A stretch of 64,000 bases of DNA from Clostridia bacterium (GCA_017410455.1 JAFQQT010000043.1:21093-85092), one strand, 5' to 3'. Counted from the stretch's first letter, positions 1 to 9,158 are shown. Notes: generated by a model not told the origin, from the letters alone. Translations and numbers: made by a program.

Positions 1-544
1 CGCAGGCGAGGATGGAGTCCGGCGCGTCCAGGCTCTCGCCCTGATAGCCGCGGACGATGCCGTAGGTCATTTCGCCCGAGAGGTAGGGATCCTCGCCGAA
101 GGTCTCATCGATGCGGCCCCAGCGGGAATCGCGGCCCAGGCAGCACACGGGGGAGAAGGTCCAGTGCAGGCCGTCGGTGGCGACTTCGCGGGCGGTGACG
201 CGGCCCATCTCCTCGGCGATGGCCGGGTCCCAGGTGCAGGCCGTGGCCAGCTGGGAGGGGAAGATGGCAGCCTCCGTGTTCAGGCCATGGCCGTGAATGG
301 CGTCGATGCCGAAAATGACGGGGATGCCCAGGCGGCTCTTGTGCAGGGCGGTCTGCTGCACCTCGCGGGCGTCATCGCCCAGCACATGCAGGAAGGAGCC
401 CGCGCCCAGCTCCGCCCAGCGCAGGGATTCTTCCCGGCCCACGACGGAGTAGGGGACCTGCACCATCTGCGCGGCCTTCTCTTCCAGGGTCATCCGGGAC
501 AGCAGGTCTTCGACTTTCTGCTGGATGGCTTCGTTGGTCAGCAT
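1..544 (-). CDS. Glycoside hydrolase family 3 beta-glycosidase, N-terminal part (cut by window start)
   Basis: The 181 visible residues read on the minus strand are the start of a GH3 TIM-barrel. They include an LLSRMTLEEKAAQM-type opening, the GIPVIFGIDAIHGH segment and the FSPVCCLGRDSRWGRIDETFGEDPYL segment, which are hallmarks of beta-glucosidases and beta-xylosidases of this family. There is no signal peptide, so the enzyme is probably cytoplasmic. ATG at 544 is chosen because GGAGGT lies just upstream. The catalytic nucleophile and C-terminal domains lie outside the window, so the exact substrate cannot be read. It is divergent from the fucosidase and xylosidase genes that follow, and a shared role in breaking down imported oligosaccharides is an inference. 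Confidence 0.9.
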   Translation of the reverse strand, partial: MLTNEAIQQKVEDLLSRMTLEEKAAQMVQVPYSVVGREESLRWAELGAGSFLHVLGDDAREVQQTALHKSRLGIPVIFGIDAIHGHGLNTEAAIFPSQLATACTWDPAIAEEMGRVTAREVATDGLHWTFSPVCCLGRDSRWGRIDETFGEDPYLSGEMTYGIVRGYQGESLDAPDSILAC

Positions 545-582
545 ATGATCTACCTCCATGGCGTGATTGTATCTGTATGCCT

Positions 583-611
583 ATCATACCCTGTCCGGGA
601 AAGAATTGCAA
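583..611 (-). promoter_or_regulatory. Sigma-A promoter of the GH3 gene
   Basis: On the minus strand TTGCAA, 17 nt, then TATGAT, ending about 40 nt before the GH3 start codon. For the divergent GH29 gene only a TTGACA at 616-621 is evident, without a convincing -10 at normal spacing. Confidence 0.55.
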
Positions 612-725
612 CTGTTTGACAAATTTTCGTCGTATTTCGCTTTGATTCCAGCAGGTGAAAAGGGGTCGTGTGTCGTATGTTTGTATCAGATACCCCTATA
701 ACTTCCTGCACATGGAGGAGAAGGA

Positions 726-2192
726 ATGGATCGTCAGCTTTATCTGGCCGAGATCGACCGGGTCAACCGGGAGGGCCGCTATCATCCCGACTGGGACTCC
801 CTGGCCCAGCATCCCGTGCCTGCGTGGTACCGCGAAAAGCGCCTGGGCATCTTCCTGCACTGGGGCGTTTTCTCCGTGCCCGCGTATCACGACTGGTACG
901 CCCGCAACATGTATATCGAGGGCTCCGAGGAGTACAAGTGGCACCTGGAGCACTACGGCGACCCGAAGGATTTCGGCTTCAAGGACTTCATCCCGGACTT
1001 CCGGATGGAGAACTTCGACCCGCAGCTGTGGGCGAAGCTCTTCCGGGAGGCCGGTGCGGACTATATCGTCCCCGTGGCCGAGCATCATGACGGCTTCCAG
1101 AACTATGCCAGCGAGCTGAGCCACTGGAATGCCATGGAGATGGGCCCCCACCGCGACATCACCGGCGACCTGCTGCGGGAGTGCGAGCGCGTGGGCATGA
1201 CCATGGGCCTGTCCACCCACCGCGTGGAGCACTGGTTCTTCCTGGGCCACGCGAAGGAGACCGGCGGAATCGGCGAAACGCAGCTGGGCGACTACGAGTG
1301 GCCCGCCATGCCGGAGCGCAACCATCACGACCTCTTCAGCGAGCCCACCCCTACGGAGGAATTCCTGACCGACTGGCTGCTGCGCTGCTGCGAGCTGGTG
1401 GACCGCTACCATCCCCGCATCGTCTACTTCGACTGGTGGATTCAGCACAGCGCGGTCAAGCCCTACCTGAAGCGCTTTGCGGCGTACTACTTCAACCGCA
1501 TGGAAGCCTACGGCGGCTGCGTCATCAACTACAAGCACGACGCCATGCCCTTTGGCATCGGCGTGCCGGATATCGAGCGCGGCGCATTCGCCGAAGCCAA
1601 GCCCTTCCTGTGGCAGAGCGACACCTCCGTCATGCGCCACAGCTGGTGCTACTCCGAGCAGCCCGGCAAGGCCGTGTTCAAGACCCCGGCGGAGGTCATC
1701 AGCGATCTGGTGGACTGCGTGTGCAAGAACGGCCGCCTGCTGCTGAACTTCGGCCCCAAGCCCGACGGCGGACTGCGCGAGAAGGAAATCGAAATTCTGA
1801 AGGCCATGGCTGCCTGGATGAAGGTCAACGACGAGGCCGTCCACGGCACCTCCGTCTGGCGTATCGCCCAGGAGGGCCCCACGAAGATCCAGGAGGGCCA
1901 GTTTGCCGACGGCGCGGCCCGCGGATACACCAGCGAGGACTTCCGCTTCACCTGCAACGGCAGCCGCGTCTACGCCACCTGCCTGGTGTGCCCGGAGGAC
2001 GGCAAGCTGCACATCAAGTCCCTGCGCGAGGCGGACGCGTCCCACCTGCCCCTGTGGCATGGCGTGATCGAAAAGGTCGAGGTGCTGGGCTGCGGCGAGT
2101 GCGCCTGGACCCGTGATGAGGAGGCCCTGCATGTGGACATGGGCGACTGGCGCAGCGACATGCCCGTGGTCGTGAAGATCACGACGGACTGA
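726..2192 (+). CDS. Alpha-L-fucosidase, GH29
   Basis: A 488-residue protein that should remove terminal alpha-L-fucose from glycans. GH29 signatures are visible: GIFLHWGVFSVP near residue 42, the AEHHDGF motif near residue 120, and YFDWW near residue 236, where the Asp is the expected nucleophile. The later part matches the GH29 C-terminal beta domain (NGRLLLNFGPKPDG, then ILKAMAAWMKVND). No signal peptide is seen, so it probably acts on imported oligosaccharides. The start is preceded by GGAGGAGAAGGA, an excellent ribosome-binding site. With the adjacent GH3 and GH31 genes it forms a glycan-degradation locus. The acid/base residue is not conserved across GH29 and is not assigned here. Confidence 0.92.
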   Translation: MDRQLYLAEIDRVNREGRYHPDWDSLAQHPVPAWYREKRLGIFLHWGVFSVPAYHDWYARNMYIEGSEEYKWHLEHYGDPKDFGFKDFIPDFRMENFDPQLWAKLFREAGADYIVPVAEHHDGFQNYASELSHWNAMEMGPHRDITGDLLRECERVGMTMGLSTHRVEHWFFLGHAKETGGIGETQLGDYEWPAMPERNHHDLFSEPTPTEEFLTDWLLRCCELVDRYHPRIVYFDWWIQHSAVKPYLKRFAAYYFNRMEAYGGCVINYKHDAMPFGIGVPDIERGAFAEAKPFLWQSDTSVMRHSWCYSEQPGKAVFKTPAEVISDLVDCVCKNGRLLLNFGPKPDGGLREKEIEILKAMAAWMKVNDEAVHGTSVWRIAQEGPTKIQEGQFADGAARGYTSEDFRFTCNGSRVYATCLVCPEDGKLHIKSLREADASHLPLWHGVIEKVEVLGCGECAWTRDEEALHVDMGDWRSDMPVVVKITTD

Positions 2193-2609
2193 TGAAGGCT
2201 GTCACGTTCTTCTGTGCAGGCTGCATCTGCTGCAGGGGAGTAGCCAAAGAGCTCCCTCTCTGAGGCGCGACGCGTTAACAAAACATGCCATTGGCACGTT
2301 TTTAGCCAAAGCAGGGGGTTATCTATGATTGCGACCCGGACAGCTGTCAGCGCAGATGCCTGAGGGAGTCCCACCCGCATGACCGCATAACACCAGCGCG
2401 GCTCGCCCTCTGCGAGCCGTGCCCGCGCGGGACGCCCGTCGCGTCCCGTGCGACGCGCAACCCGGCAACAGCCCCACGCGCGCATACCCCCAAAGGAAAA
2501 ATCAACAAAAATCGCGAGAACGGGTTTCGAAAGGGTCGAAGACCCTTCGCAGGGTGCAGGGGCAGAGCCCCTGCCCGCCGGAGGCCCCCGCGCAGAAGGA
2601 GCGATTCCC
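2193..2609 (+). repeat. Intergenic region with decayed repeat elements
   Basis: These 417 bases between the fucosidase and xylosidase hold no convincing gene. At about 2209-2385 there is a weathered copy of the CTCCCTC/GAGGGAG element seen again at 21.8, 42.5, 47.2 and 52.7 kb. At about 2528-2590 lies a run of short inverted repeats (GGGTCGAAGACCC and GCAGGGGCAGAGCCCCTGC), of a GC-rich kind often found between genes of gut Clostridia. Either could form RNA hairpins in the leader of the GH31 mRNA. Confidence 0.5.
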
Positions 2610-4853
2610 ATGAAATTCACCCAGGGTTATTGGATGATCAAGGACGGCTATAACATGTCCTACGCGACCCACGCGGTGCGCGTGAACAAGACCGACAAGG
2701 CCATGCAGGTCATTTCCGCCTGCCGGCCCATCACCAACCGCGGCGCGATCCTCGATGGCGGCACGCTGACCGTCACCTTCACCGCCCCCCGCAGGAACAT
2801 CATCCGAGTGAAGGTCACCCACTTCGCCGGCACGAAGGTGCGCGACCCGAAGTTCGAGACCTTCACCGAGGACGTGACCCCCGTCATTACCGAGGACGAG
2901 AACTATGCCTGCTTCACCTCCGGCGAGCTGACCGCCCGCGTCACCAAGGCCTGCGGCCAGTGGCAGGTGGAGTACATGGTGGGTGACAGGGTCATCACCT
3001 CCACCGGCTGGCGCGGCATGGGCCGTGCGCTGGCCAAGGACGGCACCGAGGTATCCCTGCTGCCTCACGGCAAGTCCTACATGAGCGACAGCCTCCAGCT
3101 GGACGTGGGCGAGTGCGTCTACGGCCTGGGCGAGCGCTTCGGCGCTTATGTCAAGAACGGCCAGAGCGTTGATATGTGGAATGCCGACGGCGGCACGGCC
3201 AGCGAGCTGGCGTACAAGAACATCCCCTTCTACATGACCAACCGCGGCTACGGCGTGCTGGTGGAGGACGCGGGCGACGTGTCCTTCGAGGTTGCCAGCG
3301 AGAAGGTGGAGCGCGTGCAGTTCTCCCACGAGGGCGAGACGCTGGTGTATGACGTGATCTACGGCGGCGACCCCAAGGGCACCCTCGACCTCTACACCGC
3401 CCTGACCGGCCGTCCGGCGCTGCTGCCTCCGTGGAGCTTCGGCCTGTGGCTGTCCACCTCCTTTACCACCAATTATGATGAGGCCACCACCTCCTCCTTC
3501 ATCAACGGCATGGCCGAGCGCGACATCCCGCTGTCCGTCTTCCACTTTGACTGCTACTGGATGCGCGGCTTCAACTGGTGCGACTTCGAGTGGGACAAGG
3601 ACGTGTTCCCGGACCCCGAGGGGATGCTCAAGCGCTACCACGACAAGGGCCTGAACCTGTGCTGCTGGATCAACCCCTACATCGGTCAGGCCAGCCCCCT
3701 CTTTGAGGAAGGCATGGAGCACGGCTACCTCCTGTGCAAGGAGAACGGTGACGTCTGGCAGACCGACATGTGGCAGGCGGGTATGGCCATTGTGGACTTC
3801 ACCAACCCCGACGCCTGCAGGTGGTATGCTTCCTACCTGTACAAGCTCATGGACATGGGCATCGACTGCTTCAAGACCGACTTCGGCGAGCGCATTCCCG
3901 TCCGCGGCGTGAAGTGGTTTGATGGCAGCGACCCGGTCAGGATGCACAATTACTACACCTACCTGTACAACAAGGTCGTCTTTGACGTGGTCAAGGACCG
4001 CAAGGGCGAGGGCGAGGCCATCCTCTTTGCCCGCTCTGCCACCGTGGGCGGCCAGCAGTTCCCCGTGCACTGGGGCGGCGACAACTCGGCCTCCTACATC
4101 TCCATGGCCGAAACCCTGCGCGCGGGCCTGAGCATGTCCCACTCCGGCTTCGGCTTCTGGAGCCATGACATCTCCGGCTTTGAGTCCACTGCCCCCGCGG
4201 ATGTGTACAAGCGCTGGCTGCAGTTCGGCCTCATGTCCTCCCACAGCCGCCTGCACGGCTCCACCTCCTACCGCGTGCCGTGGCTCTTTGACGAGGAGAG
4301 CGTGGACGTGTGCCGCAAGTTCACCAAGCTCAAGTGCCGCATGATGCCCTACCTGTACCAGAAGGCCGTGGAGGCCCACCAGTACGGCTGGCCCATGATG
4401 CGCCCGATGATCGTCGAATTCCCGGACGATCCCGCCTGCGACACCCTTGACCGTCAGTACATGATGGGCGACGCCGTGCTGGTGGCCCCCATCTTCCGCA
4501 AGGACGGCCAGGTGCAGTACTACCTGCCCGAGGGCACCTGGACTAGCCTGCTGGATAACGGCCAGGTGGAGGGCGGCAAGTGGCAGACCGAGATCCACGA
4601 CTTCATGTCCATGCCCCTGATGGTGCGCCCCGGTACGGTGCTGCCCCTGGGTGCGGTGGACAACCGTCCCGACTATGATTACCTGGATGGCCTGGAGCTG
4701 CACGTCTACCAGCTGGAGGACGGCGAGAGCCAGACTGTCACGATCCCCGACCTGAAGGGCAACGCGGCTGCCACCTTCACCGTGACCATGGTGAACGGCG
4801 AAGCCAAGGTGGAGACGGATTCCGCCAAGCCCTACACGGTGATCCTCCACTGA
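2610..4853 (+). CDS. yicI: Alpha-xylosidase, GH31 (YicI-like)
   Basis: A 747-residue GH31 enzyme expected to release alpha-linked xylose from isoprimeverose or xyloglucan oligosaccharides. The nucleophile lies in KTDFGERIP (Asp near residue 424). The acid/base lies in WGGDNSASYISMAETLR (Asp near residue 491), followed by SGFGFWSHDISGFE. Both the spacing and the motif context match E. coli YicI more closely than alpha-glucosidases. FHFDCYWMRGFNWCDFEWD is the YicI-type substrate loop. There is no signal peptide. ATG 2610 is used because AGAAGGAG precedes it; an upstream in-frame start would add repeat-derived sequence. It may be co-transcribed with the fucosidase despite the 417-nt gap. Confidence 0.92.
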   Translation: MKFTQGYWMIKDGYNMSYATHAVRVNKTDKAMQVISACRPITNRGAILDGGTLTVTFTAPRRNIIRVKVTHFAGTKVRDPKFETFTEDVTPVITEDENYACFTSGELTARVTKACGQWQVEYMVGDRVITSTGWRGMGRALAKDGTEVSLLPHGKSYMSDSLQLDVGECVYGLGERFGAYVKNGQSVDMWNADGGTASELAYKNIPFYMTNRGYGVLVEDAGDVSFEVASEKVERVQFSHEGETLVYDVIYGGDPKGTLDLYTALTGRPALLPPWSFGLWLSTSFTTNYDEATTSSFINGMAERDIPLSVFHFDCYWMRGFNWCDFEWDKDVFPDPEGMLKRYHDKGLNLCCWINPYIGQASPLFEEGMEHGYLLCKENGDVWQTDMWQAGMAIVDFTNPDACRWYASYLYKLMDMGIDCFKTDFGERIPVRGVKWFDGSDPVRMHNYYTYLYNKVVFDVVKDRKGEGEAILFARSATVGGQQFPVHWGGDNSASYISMAETLRAGLSMSHSGFGFWSHDISGFESTAPADVYKRWLQFGLMSSHSRLHGSTSYRVPWLFDEESVDVCRKFTKLKCRMMPYLYQKAVEAHQYGWPMMRPMIVEFPDDPACDTLDRQYMMGDAVLVAPIFRKDGQVQYYLPEGTWTSLLDNGQVEGGKWQTEIHDFMSMPLMVRPGTVLPLGAVDNRPDYDYLDGLELHVYQLEDGESQTVTIPDLKGNAAATFTVTMVNGEAKVETDSAKPYTVILH

Positions 4854-4918
4854 GCGAGGCGCCGTTTCAGGTGCTTCTCCGGCCCGCAGGGCTGTAAGAC
4901 CAGGAAGAAGGTGCCCCC

Positions 4919-6106
4919 ATGACGTATCCCCGCCCCACTGCGCAGGATGTGCTGCAGGCGATGGCCCGCGGCGAGATCAGGCCGTACTATCAGCCGCAGT
5001 ATGATGTGCTGACAAACAGGATGAAGAGCGTCGAAGCCCTGGCCCGGTGGATCCTGCCGGACGGGACGGTGCTCGCGCCCGGGCATTTCGTGCCCGTGCT
5101 GGAGCAGACGGACGCCATCTGCCAGCTGGACTGGCACATGCTGCGGGAGGTCTGCGCTTTCCTGTGCCGTCAGCCGGCGGAGCAGAGGCACCGCATCGCC
5201 GTCAACTTCTCCCGCTGGCACTTCAACGACCCGGAGTTTCTCGCCCGCCTGTGCGCCATCGTGGATGAGCATGGCCTGCCCCACAACCTCATTGGCGTGG
5301 AGATTACCGAGTCTGCCGCCGTGGCGCACGGGCCGGACGTGGTGGAGTGGGTCAACGCGGTCAAAGCGGCGGGCTTCCTGGTGGCGATGGACGATTTCGG
5401 CTCCAGCCTGTCCAGCCTGTCCTTCCTCAAGGATGTGCCGGTGAATGTGCTCAAGCTGGACCGCAACCTGCTCTCCAGCAACTGCGAGAGCGAGCGCGAG
5501 CGCGTGATGCTCGAAAGCATCATCTCCTTTGCGCACCGGCTGAACATGACCACCATCGCCGAGGGCGTGGAAACGCAGGAGCAGCTGAGCTTCCTGCGCA
5601 CCAGCGGCTGTAAACGGGTGCAGGGCTTCCTGATGGCCCGGCCCATGCCGGCGGACGAATACGCCGAAGCCTGCGCCAAGGATGACCCGGAGGGCGAGGA
5701 TGTGCTGTTCATGCAGTCCCAGACCAGCGCCATGGGGATGCTGATGGACGTCATTTTCCAGCGTTTCCCGCTGATCATCCTGGCCAACATCACCCGCAAC
5801 AGCTACTACATGATGGCCTATGAGCATTTCACCACCCGCACCTGCACGGCGGCAGGCGTGTTTGACGAGCTGATCGAGGACGGAACAGCCACCATGCACC
5901 CGGAAGATCAGATGCGCTTCCGCGTCGCCTTTGACCGGCAGAACCTGCTTGCCGCCCATGCCCGGGGGCAGAAGAGCGTGCGCGTGGTGACCCGCCAGCG
6001 CGGCGACGACGGCGTGTACCGCCTGGTGGAAACGGTGGATTACTTCGTCGAGAATCCGTCCACCGATGATGTGCTGATCATTGCCATGAGCCAGAACATC
6101 GATTAA
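4919..6106 (+). CDS. EAL-domain cyclic-di-GMP phosphodiesterase with C-terminal PAS-like domain
   Basis: A 395-residue soluble protein. Residues about 10-255 are an EAL domain: EALAR at residue 39, a metal-binding Glu in GVEITES, DDFGSSLSSL as loop 6, AEGVET near residue 214 and QGFLMARPMP at the end. Most catalytic positions of active c-di-GMP phosphodiesterases are present, so activity is likely. Loop 6 is DDFGSS instead of the usual DDFGTG. The last 130 residues look like a PAS-type fold and may sense a ligand; this is an inference. No GGDEF domain precedes the EAL, which differs from the common arrangement. AGGAAGAAGG provides the ribosome-binding site. The LURP-one-like gene follows after 15 nt, suggesting co-transcription. 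Confidence 0.85.
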   Translation: MTYPRPTAQDVLQAMARGEIRPYYQPQYDVLTNRMKSVEALARWILPDGTVLAPGHFVPVLEQTDAICQLDWHMLREVCAFLCRQPAEQRHRIAVNFSRWHFNDPEFLARLCAIVDEHGLPHNLIGVEITESAAVAHGPDVVEWVNAVKAAGFLVAMDDFGSSLSSLSFLKDVPVNVLKLDRNLLSSNCESERERVMLESIISFAHRLNMTTIAEGVETQEQLSFLRTSGCKRVQGFLMARPMPADEYAEACAKDDPEGEDVLFMQSQTSAMGMLMDVIFQRFPLIILANITRNSYYMMAYEHFTTRTCTAAGVFDELIEDGTATMHPEDQMRFRVAFDRQNLLAAHARGQKSVRVVTRQRGDDGVYRLVETVDYFVENPSTDDVLIIAMSQNID

Positions 6107-6121
6107 GGAGCCGAAATACGA

Positions 6122-6607
6122 ATGAGACTCTACATCAAGCAGAAGGTGTTCTCCTGGAAGGACAAATTCACCGTCAAGGATGAATACGGTGAGGATCGCT
6201 ACAAGGTGGAGGGCGAGTTCTTCTCCATCGGCCGCAAGCTCCATGTGTGCGATATGGCGGGGAGTGAAGTGGTCTACATCGCCCAGGAGATCTGGTCCTG
6301 GATGGCGAAGTACCATGTGCACATCCGTGGCCACCATGCGGCAGACGTGAAGCAGAAGTTCAGCTGGTTCCGCCCCAAGTACGAGCTGAGCGGCCCGGAA
6401 TGCTCCGGCTGGACGGTGGACGGCAGCTTCTGGGAGCATGATTACGAGGTGCTGGACGGCACGGGCAACTGCATCGTGCGCATCTTCAAGGAGTGGATGA
6501 CCTGGGGCGACAGCTATGTGCTGGATATCGCTGACCCGGCGGACGAGCTGCTGGCCCTGGCCCTGGTGCTGACCATCGACTGCGTGAAGGCCAGCCAGAA
6601 CAACTGA
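6122..6607 (+). CDS. LURP-one-related / YxjI-like protein
   Basis: A 161-residue protein matching the LURP-one-related (scramblase-like, Tubby-type barrel) family. It begins with LYIKQKVFSWKDKFTVKDE and has alternating beta strands and the IFKEWMTWGDSYVLDI segment near the end. No signal peptide or membrane helix is seen. The biochemical role of bacterial members is unknown. It starts 15 nt after the EAL gene and its stop is directly followed by a strong bidirectional terminator, so the two genes probably form a unit. Confidence 0.8.
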   Translation: MRLYIKQKVFSWKDKFTVKDEYGEDRYKVEGEFFSIGRKLHVCDMAGSEVVYIAQEIWSWMAKYHVHIRGHHAADVKQKFSWFRPKYELSGPECSGWTVDGSFWEHDYEVLDGTGNCIVRIFKEWMTWGDSYVLDIADPADELLALALVLTIDCVKASQNN

Positions 6608-6614
6608 CACAATG

Positions 6615-6656
6615 AAAAACGCGAGCCTGTATCGGAGGATACGGACTCGCGTTTTT
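6615..6656. terminator. Bidirectional intrinsic terminator
   Basis: AAAAACGCGAG pairs with CTCGCGTTTTT around an inner GTATC/GATAC stem. A-tract and T-tract on both sides let it serve the plus-strand LURP-one gene and the minus-strand membrane protein gene that meets it. Confidence 0.9.
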
Positions 6657-6672
6657 GCTTGCGGATGCGGGG

Positions 6673-7473
6673 TCAGTCCAGCGGCCAGCTGCCTTTGCCG
6701 AAGTGGTTCTCGAAGGCTTTCCTGCCGTAACGTGCCGGATCGCGCCCAATCTGTACGCCCCGCAGGCAGCGCAGGATCCACCAGAGCAGCACTGCGGCGC
6801 AGATGGGAACCATGAACCAGTCGTCGGCGGTGCTATCCGGGTTCCTCAGGCAGAAGAAGGCCCACATGCCGCCGACGAAGGCGAGAAAGACGCCAAAGAA
6901 CCACCAGCCGAAGAGAACCGCGCCGGCGTTGGGAACATTGCCGTGGAAGACGTCGCCTTTACGGGGCGGGGTGGGGTCAACGCCCCGGGCGCGGCACTCC
7001 TGCTGGGCGCGGCGGATGAAGTCCTCCGCGTCCGGCATGCTGTAGTTGACGCAGAACCTGCGGCCGGATGCGATGATGAAGCCATCCTGCCGGGTTCCGC
7101 CGGAGCCGCAGTTGCCGGGCTGCACGGCGGTCACATCCTCCCAGCGTAGCGCGTGGATCCGCCCTAAAAAGGTGCGGATGGTCAGCCCGCCCGTGCCATA
7201 GCGGATGCAGCTGATGAAGCCGAAGGGCGCAAGCAGCGACGCAAAGAGCGCCATGCCGGCCAGCAGGGGAGCGGCCTCCGGCATATCCGTGACCAGCGGG
7301 ATGATGAGCGCCAGCGTGGCGAAGCCAAGGACGCCGAAGAGGAACATGCCCCGCATGAAGCCGGACTGGCAGACTGTGAGCGGCTGATCCTCCGGCGCGT
7401 CGAGGTCACGGTTCAGCCAGCAGAGCAGCAGGATCAGCAGGGCGGGGGCGAGGAGGGCGAGGGTGAGGGTCAT
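6673..7473 (-). CDS. Integral membrane protein with central PH-like domain, function unknown
   Basis: A 266-residue protein with a hydrophobic N-terminus, two further helices (about residues 45-90), a soluble middle with beta-strand pattern (GTGGLTIRTFLGRIHALRWEDVTAVQP) typical of bacterial PH-like domains, and two more hydrophobic helices near residues 185-235. I do not recognise a specific family. GGAGGT sits correctly before ATG 7473. It lies downstream of the YwlG-like gene on the same strand with a gap of 27 nt and may belong to its transcript. Confidence 0.7.
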   Translation of the reverse strand: MTLTLALLAPALLILLLCWLNRDLDAPEDQPLTVCQSGFMRGMFLFGVLGFATLALIIPLVTDMPEAAPLLAGMALFASLLAPFGFISCIRYGTGGLTIRTFLGRIHALRWEDVTAVQPGNCGSGGTRQDGFIIASGRRFCVNYSMPDAEDFIRRAQQECRARGVDPTPPRKGDVFHGNVPNAGAVLFGWWFFGVFLAFVGGMWAFFCLRNPDSTADDWFMVPICAAVLLWWILRCLRGVQIGRDPARYGRKAFENHFGKGSWPLD

Positions 7474-7500
7474 GCTGTACCTCCGCAGGGGAACCGGGCC

Positions 7501-8049
7501 TTACTCATACACCGCTCTGCTGCCGCCGATGTAGGGCAGGCGGCTGTAAGCCATGACGAGGTTGGCGTGGCCGACCTTGTCGTACTCGATGCGCAGGGGC
7601 ACCGCCACGGGGCGGATGTGCATGCCCACGAGGGTGTCGCCGACGTCGATGGCGGCCTCGGCCTGGATAAATGCGGCCAGGGCGGGCTTCGTCAGGCGCT
7701 TCCAGGCGGCCGCAGGGACGCTGCCGCCCGCCTTGGGCTGGGGCACGGCGTTGACCTGCATCAGGCAGCGGGAGCGCAGCACGCTCTCTTCCATCACGAT
7801 GGCGCGGTTCAGGTGCTCGCAGCACTGGAAGGCCGCGTGCATGCCGCGGGTGGCGCAGGCGGTCAGCATGGCCTCGGCGATCACCTCGCCCAGTTCGGGC
7901 ACGCTCCCCTTGCCGATGCGCGCGCCGGCCACTTCGCTGGTGGAGCAGCCCAGGACGATCACGCTGCCGGGGGCGATATTGCCAGCCTGGCACAGCGCGC
8001 CGACGGCGGCGTCCAGGGTGCGGAAGATCTCGTTCTTCAGTTCGTTCAT
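7501..8049 (-). CDS. ywlG: TIGR01440 / UPF0340 family protein (YwlG-like)
   Basis: A 182-residue protein matching the UPF0340 family at normal length. Conserved stretches visible are VLGCSTSEVAGARIGKGS near residue 33, FQCCEHLNRAIV near residue 75 and DVGDTLVGMHIRPVAVP near residue 137. The family is common in Firmicutes and has no established biochemical function. The start codon overlaps the stop of the upstream hydrolase gene by 4 nt (ATGA), indicating translational coupling. Confidence 0.88.
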   Translation of the reverse strand: MNELKNEIFRTLDAAVGALCQAGNIAPGSVIVLGCSTSEVAGARIGKGSVPELGEVIAEAMLTACATRGMHAAFQCCEHLNRAIVMEESVLRSRCLMQVNAVPQPKAGGSVPAAAWKRLTKPALAAFIQAEAAIDVGDTLVGMHIRPVAVPLRIEYDKVGHANLVMAYSRLPYIGGSRAVYE

Positions 8050-9158
8050 GTGGGGGTGTCTCCTTCCGTGATGGGGGCGTCCTCGCGGCGGGCGCGCAGG
8101 TGCCCCAGGATGTTCTGGGCGCCGATGGAAAGGAAGTCGCCTGAGAGGGTGATGATCATCAGCGCGGTGTCGAAATCGACCTTCTGCAGGGCCTTGAGGA
8201 TGCCGGCGGCCCGCCCGGGAACGTCCACCAGCAGCTCCTTCATGGTGGAGGCGCCGCTGGCCTCCAGCAGGTCAAAGAGGGTGTTCACAAAGCGGCGGCG
8301 CTGCTCCGGGCTGACGCGGGAGAGCCAGGTGTGTACCGTCTGGTTCACCAGCTGGCTGCTGGCGTCCACCTCCGGCACCTGGGTGAAATGCGCGCCCATC
8401 AGCTGCCAGGTGAAGGTGTCGTGCTGCAGCAGCCCCGTCGCATCCGACCGGACGACCGTGTACTGCGGGTGATAGGCCAGGAGCATACCCACCACGCTGG
8501 TCTGGGGCACGAAGGAACGGATGCGCGGCGCGATGCGGGCGTAGCCGTCGGAGGCCATGGTGGCGTCGTCCAGGCCGGGGCCGTCGAAGGAGTACACCGC
8601 GATGATGCGCTGCTGAACCTCCGGGTCGGCATGGGCGGCGGCATAGATGGCAAGGTTCCCGCCCTTGCTGTGCCCGCCGAGGATGAGGCGGCCGGGGAGG
8701 GCCGCTGCGGCCTGCGCGAGATACGCCACGGCGGCGGTTTGGGCAGGTACGGGGCTCTCGAAGGCCATGTTGAAGTCCTCCCGCCAGCCCACGATGGTGT
8801 TGTCCGTGCCGCGGAAGGCGATGTAGTGCGTGCCGTCGGGCAGGTCGAGGGTGATGGCGGCGAACTGCATGTCGCGGTCCGGGTCGGTGTGCGCGATGGC
8901 CCGGTGGATGCGCAGCCCGGAGAAGCGCTCGGTCATCCCGGCGGCGCTGAGCAGGGCGCGGCCCTCCTTGACGAAGTTGATCTCAATGGCGGGCGGCGGT
9001 GGCAGGTGCGCGGCGGCGTCCTGTACCAGCACGGGCTCCGCCGGGTAGGTCTGGTAGCTCAGCGTGGCGGCGATGAGGCTGTCCACGTCGTTGAAGGGGA
9101 CGTCCCTTCCGATGGGCGTGTCACCGCGCCAGAGCAGGTAGTCCATCATGTTGGGCAT
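8046..9158 (-). CDS. DUF2974 (Mbeg1-like) alpha/beta hydrolase
   Basis: A 370-residue predicted serine hydrolase. GHSKGGNLAIYAA near residue 160 gives the nucleophile elbow (Ser). HYIAFRGTDNTIVGWREDFN upstream is the oxyanion-side motif typical of lipase_3-like and DUF2974 proteins. No signal peptide is present. The C-terminal 100 residues form a helical tail. The substrate is unknown; family members are annotated as lipases only by fold. GGGAGGGATATC before ATG 9158 supports this start. It is translationally coupled to ywlG. Confidence 0.82.
   Translation of the reverse strand: MPNMMDYLLWRGDTPIGRDVPFNDVDSLIAATLSYQTYPAEPVLVQDAAAHLPPPPAIEINFVKEGRALLSAAGMTERFSGLRIHRAIAHTDPDRDMQFAAITLDLPDGTHYIAFRGTDNTIVGWREDFNMAFESPVPAQTAAVAYLAQAAAALPGRLILGGHSKGGNLAIYAAAHADPEVQQRIIAVYSFDGPGLDDATMASDGYARIAPRIRSFVPQTSVVGMLLAYHPQYTVVRSDATGLLQHDTFTWQLMGAHFTQVPEVDASSQLVNQTVHTWLSRVSPEQRRRFVNTLFDLLEASGASTMKELLVDVPGRAAGILKALQKVDFDTALMIITLSGDFLSIGAQNILGHLRARREDAPITEGDTPT

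Noticed and set aside
2502-4850. Very long open frame on the minus strand opposite the GH31 gene (782 codons)
   Set aside because: It is a mirror of a GC-rich, strongly codon-biased gene. Its translation is His/Val/Ala/Gly-rich with no recognisable domain, and the plus-strand GH31 has all catalytic motifs.
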